Positions 1-5,182 of a stretch of DNA of 5,182 nucleotides are shown piece by piece. A model generated the notes under the pieces. It worked only from the letters and a program-made list of their open reading frames with translations, did no database searches and was not told the origin of the DNA. The position numbers and the translations under genes were made by a program. Every line of letters begins with the position of its first letter. Position 1 is the first letter of the stretch. Source of the DNA: Clostridia bacterium (GTDB taxonomy: Bacteria > Bacillota > Clostridia > Oscillospirales > CAG-382). Where the stretch lies: NCBI GenBank assembly GCA_017646185.1, contig JAGCNA010000089.1, positions 1 through 5,182 on the forward strand, read 5' to 3'.

Positions 1-843
1 TCCCCCGTGGTAGTCTATACATATACGGACATAGTTTCACCCCTTACGGGAAAGACGGTAGTCTGCTTTGGAGATAGTCTTACCGCAAACGGTGTTTGGG
101 AAAAACAGCTTTCTGCCCGTTTCGGCGCTTCCTTTATTAACGCAGGAGTAGGAGGCACCACTACCGAAACTTCGTTGGAAAGATTTAAAACAGACGTGCT
201 GGCGAAAAATCCCGATATAACCCTTATTTGCTTTGCATACAACGATGCGGTGAAGATAGACAGAAAAGCATCCCGCGTTTCTTTGGAAAGATACAGAGAA
301 AACCTTGTGTATTATGTTAACTCACTTAAGGCTGCGGGAAGCGACGTTATTTTGTTTTCCCCCAATTTGGTTATAGAAGAATATTTTAACGCAAATCCTT
401 TGCACCCCGGTGAGGATTATATAAAAGACGGGGGTATAAACGCACTTGTTTCCAAATATACGGATATAATGGCGGAGGTTGCCAAGGAATACGGAGTATA
501 TTATTTTGACCTTGCGGCAGAATTTGAAGGCAAAGACCTTTATTCCCTTATAAATACCGACGGAACCCACCCCAACACAAAGGGATACACCCTGTACGCA
601 ACGGCGCTGGGAGATTTTATTCAAAGCAAATATTCAAAAACCGATGTTATCGGTGACATAAACGGTAACGGCAAAGTGGACACTTCGGATTACCTTATAT
701 GCAGACGAATGGTTTTGGGAACGTACAATTCGAATATGACACAAAGAGCAGTGGCAGACCTTAACCAAAACGGCGAAATTGATGCAAACGACTATATACG
801 AATCAAACGGATATATCTCGGTTCTTATACCGTAAAGGAGTAA
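1..843 (+). CDS. SGNH/GDSL-family esterase with C-terminal type I dockerin (5'-partial)
   Basis: This is a secreted-type serine esterase or lipase of the SGNH hydrolase superfamily, probably deacylating a carbohydrate or lipid ester; the substrate cannot be read. Numbering from the GTG codon at position 7, block I is GDSLT with the predicted nucleophile Ser24. Block II is NAGVGG (45-50), block III is AYND (77-80), and block V is DGTHPN with Asp185 and His188 completing the triad. Residues 216-275 form a type I dockerin with two calcium-binding repeats: D217/N219/N221/D225/D228 and D251/N253/N255/D259/D262. Each is followed by a helix ending LGTY or LGSY. Dockerins bind cohesins on scaffoldins, so the protein should act outside the cell. 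No signal peptide is visible. The frame is open to the window edge, and there is no Shine-Dalgarno before the GTG, so I read the gene as truncated by the window rather than starting at 7. It ends three bases before pepT. Family assignment is firm; substrate and full length are unknown. Confidence 0.9.
   Translation, partial: SPVVVYTYTDIVSPLTGKTVVCFGDSLTANGVWEKQLSARFGASFINAGVGGTTTETSLERFKTDVLAKNPDITLICFAYNDAVKIDRKASRVSLERYRENLVYYVNSLKAAGSDVILFSPNLVIEEYFNANPLHPGEDYIKDGGINALVSKYTDIMAEVAKEYGVYYFDLAAEFEGKDLYSLINTDGTHPNTKGYTLYATALGDFIQSKYSKTDVIGDINGNGKVDTSDYLICRRMVLGTYNSNMTQRAVADLNQNGEIDANDYIRIKRIYLGSYTVKE
834..840 (+). promoter_or_regulatory. Ribosome binding site of pepT, inside the upstream gene
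   Basis: AAAGGAG is a near-perfect Shine-Dalgarno six bases before the pepT ATG at 847. It lies within the last codons (Lys-Glu) of the dockerin gene, whose TAA is three bases from the ATG. This fixes the pepT start and implies that both genes are translated from one message. Confidence 0.85.
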
Positions 844-846
844 AAA

Positions 847-2055
847 ATGAAAGCATACGAAAGATTACTTAAATACGTTACCTTCCCCACCGCTTCCGAT
901 GAAAGAGCAAACACCTGCCCTTCCACCGAAAAGCAGTTTGCTTTGGCAAATTATCTTGCGGACGAGATGAAGGAAATGGGACTTACCGACGTAACCGTGG
1001 ATAAAAACTGCTACGTTTACGCAACTCTGGAAGCAAACACCGAAAAAGACCTGCCCGTTATTGGATTTATCGCTCATCTGGACACTTCTCCCGACGCGCC
1101 GGATTACCCCGTTAACCCCCGTGTTATACAAGACTTCGACGGAAAGGATATTCCCCTTAATGAGGATACGGTTATGAAGATATCCGAATTCCCCTTCCTT
1201 GAAGGCTACAAGGGAAAGACCCTTATTGTAACCGACGGAAACACCCTTTTGGGAGCAGACGATAAAGCGGGAATTGCAGATATTCTTACCGCTGTGGAAA
1301 TGCTGATTTCAAGCGGCGAAGAGCACGGCAAGATAAGAATTGCCTTTACGCCCGACGAGGAGATAGGCGCAGGGGCAGACCTTTTTGACGTAAAGGGATT
1401 CGGTGCAGATTGGGCGTACACCGTGGACGGCGGTGCGCTGGGCGAGATAGAATACGAATGCTTTAACGCTTCCCACGCCACGGTAACGGTTTCGGGCAGA
1501 AATATTCACCCCGGAAGCGCAAAGGGCAAAATGATAAATTCTGTTTTGCTGGCAATGGAATACCATTCCATGCTTCCCGTTTTTGACAGACCCGAAAACA
1601 CCGAAGGCTACGAAGGATTTATTCATCTTAACGATATCCGCGGCGACGTGGAAAAGACGGTGATGGATTTTATTATCCGCGATCACGACGCCCAAAAGCT
1701 TGAACAGAAAAAAGCGGTTATGACAGCGGCGGCGGAATATATGAACGTAAAATACGAAAATTCCGTAAAGGTGGATATTACCGACAGCTACCGCAATATG
1801 AAAGAAATGATACTTCCCCATTTCCATATTATTGAGGATGCGGAAAAGGCAATGCGGGAGTGCGGCGTTGAACCGGAGATCATCGCTATACGAGGCGGTA
1901 CCGACGGCGCACGGCTTTCCTTTGAAGGTCTGCCCTGCCCTAACATCTGTACCGGCGGGGGAAACTTCCACGGCAGATTTGAATTTGCCTGCGCAGAGGA
2001 TATGGAAAAAACCGCAGAAATTATTAAAAAGATCATTACCAACACGGTAAAATAA
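847..2055 (+). CDS. pepT: Peptidase T (tripeptide aminopeptidase, M20 family)
   Basis: This is a cytosolic dizinc aminopeptidase that removes the N-terminal residue from tripeptides, in peptide utilisation and protein turnover. The 402 residues match the usual PepT length of about 405-410. The M20 metal site is complete. H77 and D79 lie in HLDTSPD, bridging D138 in LLGADDKAG, general base E171 and metal ligand E172 in FTPDEEIG, D194 in VDGG, and H375 in GGNFHGRFEF. The PepT-type lid/dimerisation insert follows D194, with the NIHPGSAKGKMINS segment (219-232). The run RGGTDGARLSFEGLPCPN (349-366) is a PepT hallmark that separates it from other M20 peptidases. The ATG is set by a strong Shine-Dalgarno. 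No promoter is visible between it and the upstream esterase gene, so it is probably co-transcribed with it. A terminator follows 13 bases after the stop. There is no signal peptide and no sign of damage. Naming confidence is high. Confidence 0.97.
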   Translation: MKAYERLLKYVTFPTASDERANTCPSTEKQFALANYLADEMKEMGLTDVTVDKNCYVYATLEANTEKDLPVIGFIAHLDTSPDAPDYPVNPRVIQDFDGKDIPLNEDTVMKISEFPFLEGYKGKTLIVTDGNTLLGADDKAGIADILTAVEMLISSGEEHGKIRIAFTPDEEIGAGADLFDVKGFGADWAYTVDGGALGEIEYECFNASHATVTVSGRNIHPGSAKGKMINSVLLAMEYHSMLPVFDRPENTEGYEGFIHLNDIRGDVEKTVMDFIIRDHDAQKLEQKKAVMTAAAEYMNVKYENSVKVDITDSYRNMKEMILPHFHIIEDAEKAMRECGVEPEIIAIRGGTDGARLSFEGLPCPNICTGGGNFHGRFEFACAEDMEKTAEIIKKIITNTVK

Positions 2056-2065
2056 AAAGCATATT

Positions 2066-2102
2066 AAAAAGGCACGACAAAAAGTCGTGCCTTATTTTTA
2101 TT
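2066..2102. terminator. Bidirectional Rho-independent terminator between convergent genes
   Basis: An 8-bp perfect GC-rich stem, GGCACGAC (2071-2078) with GTCGTGCC (2084-2091), closes an AAAAA loop and is extended by two A-T pairs. On the plus strand it is followed by TTATTTTTATT, ending the pepT transcript. On the minus strand the run of A at 2066-2070 becomes a U-tract, so the same hairpin can end the transcript of the convergent gene whose stop is at 2134-2136. Confidence 0.92.
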
Positions 2103-2136
2103 GGGTTGATTCTTGGGGTGATTGTTGAGGTGATTA
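2101..2136. repeat. Three degenerate 12-bp tandem repeats covering a stop codon
   Basis: The three adjacent units are TTGGGTTGATTC (2101-2112), TTGGGGTGATTG (2113-2124) and TTGAGGTGATTA (2125-2136). They differ from the consensus TTGGGGTGATTN at one position or none, apart from the variable last base. Read on the minus strand the unit length is four codons, in phase with the gene that ends here. The first codon of the three units is TAA (the present stop), CAA and GAA, and each remaining triplet set reads S-P-Q, S-P-Q and S-T-Q. A second in-frame TAA follows at 2098-2100, against the terminator. Confidence 0.8.
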
Positions 2137-3231
2137 TGCGTTTGTTTCCGAAGCAGGCTCTTTTTTATCCGCTTTTCTTGAGAATACGGAAACGGAAAAG
2201 AAGCCGAACGCAATAACCAAAGACGCTATGGTTGCCACTCCGCCAACGTAAGGCAGAGCACAGATTATTGCAAGTGTTGTAGTTGCGATAACCGCAGAAA
2301 GGAAGCGGTTCATTGTGGGGAACAAACGGGCGCCCAGTACACTGCCTGCAAAAAGCTGGGAAACACTGATAAGCGCCATATACAAAAACAGTAAAGCCGA
2401 GGCTATTTCCATACTGAGCATAAACATAAATGCTGCCAAGCCGGGTATGGAAATAAGATACAGCACACCGGAAAAGGAAAAACGTACGGGATGTGCCTTA
2501 AACACCTCTGCGGTGCGGCGGGTATGCTTGCCGAAGATAAACTGTATTATAAGCGCGCCGGTAAGAGCATATATGATAACGGAGGGGAGTTTTACAAGAG
2601 TATCTCTCCACACGTTTACTTTATTCCAGGTAAGAGAATCAAAATAACCCATCGCATCGGAATATCCATCGGTATCGTTACGATAAGGCGCGGAAACGGA
2701 ATTTACCGTCACGTTATTGATCGTGCAATCCGAAGCAAAGCTTACGTCATCCGAATGAATTTCTGCGTTATCGTTAATGGTACCCTTTATAACCACCTTC
2801 TGAGCGTAAACCACAAGGGTATCACAGCTTCCTTCAAAAACAAAGGTACCGCCGGTGTATGCATATATAGCGTTTGCTTTTACGTTTTTACCGATATTCG
2901 TATCCGTTCCCGCAAAGGTAAGGTTACGGCAGGTAACGTCATCCAAAGCGGTTTCAAAGGAAACAAAGCGCATACTGCCTCCGATAACCGCATCTTTTAC
3001 GGTGAGGGAGGTGAAAAATCCAAGCAAATCTCCGCCAATGCTTCCTCTTAAATTATGAGCACCGCCGGTGAGATTTATATAATCACCCTCTACTTCCAAT
3101 TTTTCTGTAGGGTCTGTACCGTTTTCCGTTACGTTGCCTGCACCGTCATCCAGCGTATATGCGTATACGGGCAGAGCGAGTACGGCGGTCAACAGAAAAA
3201 GGGTGATAATAATTGCAAAGATTTTCTTCAT
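2134..3231 (-). CDS. Exported bactofilin-like beta-helix protein with C-terminal multi-pass membrane domain
   Basis: The function is not known to me; a structural or scaffolding role in the envelope is inference. The 365-residue product starts with a clear signal peptide: MKK, a hydrophobic core at about 4-20, and a likely cleavage after VYA near residue 24. Residues about 44-180 consist of short, regular beta-strand repeats with alternating hydrophobic residues (such as LEVEGDYINL, GSIGGDLLGF, KVVIKGTINDNAEIHSDDVSF). This pattern is typical of the polymer-forming, bactofilin-type right-handed beta-helix. Residues about 214-350 hold four or five hydrophobic helices, at about 214-233, 252-275, 278-300, 310-328 and 330-350. 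A short polar tail, RKADKKEPASETNA, follows. Most bactofilins are small cytosolic proteins; here the helix domain should lie outside the membrane. The ATG has AAAAGGAG eight bases upstream (3240-3247) and a near-consensus promoter. It is convergent with pepT, sharing a terminator, and divergent from the flippase gene. An adhesin-like or beta-helix surface protein is the alternative reading. Confidence 0.85.
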   Translation of the reverse strand: MKKIFAIIITLFLLTAVLALPVYAYTLDDGAGNVTENGTDPTEKLEVEGDYINLTGGAHNLRGSIGGDLLGFFTSLTVKDAVIGGSMRFVSFETALDDVTCRNLTFAGTDTNIGKNVKANAIYAYTGGTFVFEGSCDTLVVYAQKVVIKGTINDNAEIHSDDVSFASDCTINNVTVNSVSAPYRNDTDGYSDAMGYFDSLTWNKVNVWRDTLVKLPSVIIYALTGALIIQFIFGKHTRRTAEVFKAHPVRFSFSGVLYLISIPGLAAFMFMLSMEIASALLFLYMALISVSQLFAGSVLGARLFPTMNRFLSAVIATTTLAIICALPYVGGVATIASLVIAFGFFSVSVFSRKADKKEPASETNA

Positions 3232-3261
3232 ATATTCGGCTCCTTTTGGTAGTTAAAGGGG

Positions 3262-3290
3262 ATTATACTACAAACCGCCCCGTATTTCAA
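3262..3290 (-). promoter_or_regulatory. Near-consensus vegetative (sigma-A type) promoter for the minus-strand gene
   Basis: Read on the minus strand, the -35 box is TTGAAA (3290-3285; five of six consensus bases). It is followed by a 17-base spacer and a perfect -10 box TATAAT (3267-3262). Transcription should start near 3255, giving a leader of about 24 bases that contains the AAAAGGAG ribosome binding site. No operator-like palindrome overlaps it. Confidence 0.85.
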
Positions 3291-3319
3291 GAATTAAATT
3301 GTAAACTAACGCATAATAT
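3291..3319 (+). promoter_or_regulatory. Possible sporulation (sigma-E-like) promoter for the flippase-spoIIIAA genes
   Basis: CATAATAT (3312-3319) matches six of eight positions of the sigma-E -10 consensus known from Bacillus (CATACAMT). Fourteen bases upstream, GAATTAA (3291-3297) matches only the first four positions of the sigma-E -35 (KMATATT). A start near 3325 would leave a leader of about 20 bases with the ribosome binding site. No good sigma-A promoter is seen on this strand: TTGTAA (3299-3304) has no -10 box at the right distance. The context fits, since spoVB and spoIIIA are sigma-E genes in Bacillus, but the sequence match alone is weak. Confidence 0.35.
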
Positions 3320-3328
3320 TTGTTAACG

Positions 3329-3336
3329 AAAGGGGG
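3329..3336 (+). promoter_or_regulatory. Ribosome binding site that fixes a TTG start
   Basis: AAAGGGGG lies nine bases before the TTG at 3346. It is the only Shine-Dalgarno-like sequence near the beginning of the flippase reading frame, and the next in-frame ATG (Met25 in KFFGMLF) lies inside the first membrane helix. TTG is therefore the best start. Confidence 0.7.
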
Positions 3337-3345
3337 CAAATCCCA

Positions 3346-4851
3346 TTGCACAGAAAAAACAGTCTTTTGCAAAGCGCTTTGGCGATCACCGCCTTTTCTC
3401 TTGCCGTTAAATTTTTCGGTATGCTGTTCCGCCTTTACCTTACCGCCCGTATCGGCACCGAGGGAATGGGTCTTTACCAGCTCATAATGTCGGTATACGG
3501 ATTATTTACCACCTTTGCCACGGCGGGACTTACGGTAACCGTTTCGGGCCTTGCTTCCGAAAAGCTTATAACCGACGGAAAAAGCGGTGCGACCCTTTTG
3601 CTTCGCAGAGCCATACGGCTTTCCTTATTTATAAGCGTGCCTGCGGGAATAATAATGTTTTTTGGGGCGGACATTACCGCCGTGCGGTTTATTGGGGACG
3701 TATACACCGCCCTGCCCTTGCGGATACTTTCCCTCTCTATGCCGTTTATGGCTGTTGCCGCCTGCTATAAAGGATGGTTTTTTGCGGTAACACAGCCGTT
3801 AAAGCCCTCTATCGCCTCGTTACTTGAGCAAAGCATAAAAATATCCGTTACGATAATACTGCTGGGCACCTTTATGAGGGGAAAAAGCGACCCCGTTTCC
3901 CTTTGCGTGGGAACGGTTTTGGGAATTACTCTGGGGGAAATATGCTCAACCTTAATACTTTGGGCGATGTACGCTTTTAAAAAGGAAAAATCCCCTTTGC
4001 CTACGGAATTCAAAAGGGAATTTGATAAAGACATACGCTCCGTCTGCTTTCCCATTGCCGCAAGCGCCTGCACCACGGGGATTTTACATACCTGCGAAAG
4101 CGTGCTTATACCAAAAATGCTTATGCTTTACGGCGGAAACCGGGAAAGCGCACTTTCCGATTTCGGAATTATACGGGGTATGGCAATACCTTTGCTGTTT
4201 TTTCCCTTTTCCTTTTTATCCGCACTTATTTCCGTAACGGTGCCCGAGATATCCCGCCTTAAAGCCCTTAAAAACAAGGATGCGTTAAAGGAGCGGACAT
4301 CAAAAATACTAACCTACGGCTGGATGTTTTCGATCTGCGCAGGGGGACTTTTCTTTTTGTTTCCCGATACGTTTTCACTTGCATTTTACCGCACCGACGA
4401 AGCCGCACGGGCAATACGTATTCTGGCGGCGGTAACTCCTATGATGTATATAGAAACCATTACCGACGGTATGCTTAAAAGTATCGGAGAGCAAATGTGG
4501 ACATTTATGACGGGGCTTATAAACTCCGCTTTAAGAATTATTGCGGTGCTTACCATATTATCCCGTACGGGTGCGGAGGGATATTTATGGCTTTTGGTGG
4601 TATCCAACGTATTTTCCTACGCAATGTGCGCTTACCGTATGAAGAAAAAAGCAAAAAGCGCACCCAAGCTGTTTAAAGGAATTATTCTTCCCCTTATATG
4701 CTGTGCCCTCGGAGGAATTGCCGCAATGGGAATAAAGGAATATGCTTTGGGAATCTACCCTCAGGCGGTCTGTGTAACGCTTACCTATTTAAGTATAGCC
4801 GCCGCAGTATATTTTGCCGTTAACAAGCTGTGGAAAATTTACGCCGCATAA
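3346..4851 (+). CDS. spoVB: SpoVB-like polysaccharide/lipid-linked precursor flippase (MOP superfamily)
   Basis: This is an integral membrane exporter of the MOP superfamily, polysaccharide biosynthesis branch (SpoVB/MurJ/Wzx-like). Such proteins move lipid-linked sugar or peptidoglycan precursors across the cytoplasmic membrane; SpoVB acts in spore cortex formation. The product has 501 residues (Bacillus SpoVB is about 518) and about 14 hydrophobic segments, near 10-30, 42-64, 88-107, 122-144, 155-175, 185-210, 232-252, 277-297, 322-340, 355-375, 390-407, 413-431, 445-463 and 473-492. The first two helices frame RIGTEGMGLYQL (35-46), a SpoVB-family signature, and GLTVTVSGLASE (61-72) corresponds to the family's GLP.AISKL.AE segment. 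VTVPEISRLKA (297-307) after helix 8 also fits. The start is TTG, supported by AAAGGGGG nine bases upstream. Its last 22 bases probably overlap spoIIIAA, so the two should be translationally coupled. Superfamily membership is firm. The spoVB name rests on the signature plus the sporulation neighbour; a general oligosaccharide flippase is the alternative. Confidence 0.9.
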   Translation: MHRKNSLLQSALAITAFSLAVKFFGMLFRLYLTARIGTEGMGLYQLIMSVYGLFTTFATAGLTVTVSGLASEKLITDGKSGATLLLRRAIRLSLFISVPAGIIMFFGADITAVRFIGDVYTALPLRILSLSMPFMAVAACYKGWFFAVTQPLKPSIASLLEQSIKISVTIILLGTFMRGKSDPVSLCVGTVLGITLGEICSTLILWAMYAFKKEKSPLPTEFKREFDKDIRSVCFPIAASACTTGILHTCESVLIPKMLMLYGGNRESALSDFGIIRGMAIPLLFFPFSFLSALISVTVPEISRLKALKNKDALKERTSKILTYGWMFSICAGGLFFLFPDTFSLAFYRTDEAARAIRILAAVTPMMYIETITDGMLKSIGEQMWTFMTGLINSALRIIAVLTILSRTGAEGYLWLLVVSNVFSYAMCAYRMKKKAKSAPKLFKGIILPLICCALGGIAAMGIKEYALGIYPQAVCVTLTYLSIAAAVYFAVNKLWKIYAA

Positions 4852-5182
4852 CGGCTTTTCTGCCTCCAAGACTGAAAAGAGCCACAGAAAATATGCCAAA
4901 CGAAACCAAAAAGATAACCGATGAAATACGGCTTCGTAAAAATGGTATTTTTAACGTTTTTGCGGGAGGAAAAAATCTGTTTCCCGATGAAAGCGGCAGA
5001 ATATGCCGTATTGAAAAAGCATTAACGGTTACGAAGGCGGAATTTGAGGAGTGTGTGTTTTTACTTTGCAAAGGGTCGGTATATTCTTATGACGACAGTA
5101 TTCGTCGGGGATACATACCCATTCCCTACGGGCGTGCAGGGGTGTGCGGAAACGGAGTTACGGAAACGGGAAAAATGAAAAA
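4830..5182 (+). CDS. spoIIIAA: Stage III sporulation protein AA, N-terminal third (3'-partial)
   Basis: SpoIIIAA is the cytoplasmic secretion-ATPase-like motor of the SpoIIIA-SpoIIQ channel that links mother cell and forespore during engulfment. An open frame runs from a stop at 4821-4823 to the window edge without interruption; 117 codons are visible, against about 300 in the family. Counting from the GTG at 4830, the family's N-terminal pattern is present. FLPPRLKRA (10-18) resembles the usual LPERLR start. It is followed by DEIRLRKNG (31-39), EKALTVTKAEFEECVFLLC (62-80), SVYSYDDSIRRGYIPIP (83-99), GRAGVCGNGV (101-110) and TGKMK (113-117). The Walker A ATPase motif would lie beyond the edge. 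The GTG start overlaps the flippase gene by 22 bases and has no clear Shine-Dalgarno, so it may depend on coupling. ATG 4893 (codon 22) is the next candidate but would drop the conserved N-terminus. The remaining spoIIIAB-AH genes are expected downstream. The segment PYGRAGVCG is one residue shorter than the usual PGGHRVGLAG. Confidence 0.88.
   Translation, partial: MENLRRITAFLPPRLKRATENMPNETKKITDEIRLRKNGIFNVFAGGKNLFPDESGRICRIEKALTVTKAEFEECVFLLCKGSVYSYDDSIRRGYIPIPYGRAGVCGNGVTETGKMK

Noticed and set aside
7..9. GTG at position 7 as the true start of the esterase gene
   Set aside because: The frame is open to the first base, only TCCCCC precedes it so no ribosome binding site can be seen, and a dockerin protein should have a signal peptide, which is absent here. 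Truncation by the window is more likely.
1309..1971. 220-codon open frame on the minus strand inside pepT
   Set aside because: It lies wholly opposite a complete pepT with all its metal ligands, has no recognisable domain or ribosome binding site, and reflects codon bias of the true gene.
2491..3051. 186-codon open frame on the plus strand opposite the bactofilin-like gene
   Set aside because: The opposite strand has a signal peptide, membrane helices, promoter and Shine-Dalgarno. This frame shows no family features and is read as a shadow.
3322..3327. GTTAAC palindrome near the flippase start, as a possible operator
   Set aside because: Six bases is too short, it is not repeated nearby, and it does not match the clostridial LexA box or another operator I know.
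4852..4892. Intergenic gap between the flippase gene and an ATG-started gene at 4893
   Set aside because: The spoIIIAA frame continues upstream through this stretch with a family-like FLPPRLK segment, so it is more likely coding from the GTG at 4830.
4820..5071. Minus-strand open frame over the flippase-spoIIIAA junction
   Set aside because: The plus strand carries the conserved SpoIIIAA blocks across the same stretch; the minus frame shows no recognisable motif.

Overview
The window looks like chromosomal DNA from an anaerobic, endospore-forming member of the Bacillota, class Clostridia. Three observations support this. A type I dockerin domain (cellulosome-type docking module) ends the first gene. 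A SpoVB-like flippase gene runs directly into the start of spoIIIAA, a gene restricted to endospore formers. Strong AAAGGAG-type ribosome binding sites occur with ATG, TTG and probably GTG starts. The exact genus cannot be read from the sequence; a gut or rumen Oscillospiraceae-like lineage is a guess. Composition is similar throughout, and there is no sign of insertion sequences, phage, CRISPR, tRNA or rRNA.

Layout. (1) Positions 1-2055, plus strand: the 3' part of a secreted SGNH/GDSL esterase with a C-terminal dockerin, then pepT (tripeptidase) three bases later, with its Shine-Dalgarno inside the last codons of the esterase. (2) Positions 2056-2133: a hairpin with U-tracts on both sides, able to stop transcription from both directions, and a 3 x 12-bp degenerate tandem repeat that includes the stop codon of the next gene. 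(3) Positions 2134-3231, minus strand: an envelope protein with a signal peptide, a bactofilin-like right-handed beta-helix region and a C-terminal multi-pass membrane domain. (4) Positions 3232-3345: a divergent control region with a near-consensus vegetative promoter for the minus-strand gene and a weaker, possibly sigma-E-like promoter for the plus-strand genes. (5) Positions 3346-5182, plus strand: a 14-helix MOP-superfamily flippase (SpoVB-like, TTG start), overlapped by the beginning of spoIIIAA, which is cut by the window edge.

How the genes fit together. The right-hand pair is a coherent sporulation unit. SpoVB-like proteins are thought to move peptidoglycan or polysaccharide precursors across the membrane during cortex formation, and SpoIIIAA is the ATPase of the mother cell to forespore channel. 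The left-hand pair combines an exported, dockerin-bearing esterase with a cytosolic peptidase, which share a transcript rather than an obvious pathway. The minus-strand gene stands alone between them. I see no strong candidate for a wholly new system. The most unusual points are the exported bactofilin-like membrane protein, the possible stop-codon relic in its 12-bp tail repeat, and the direct coupling of a flippase gene to spoIIIAA.
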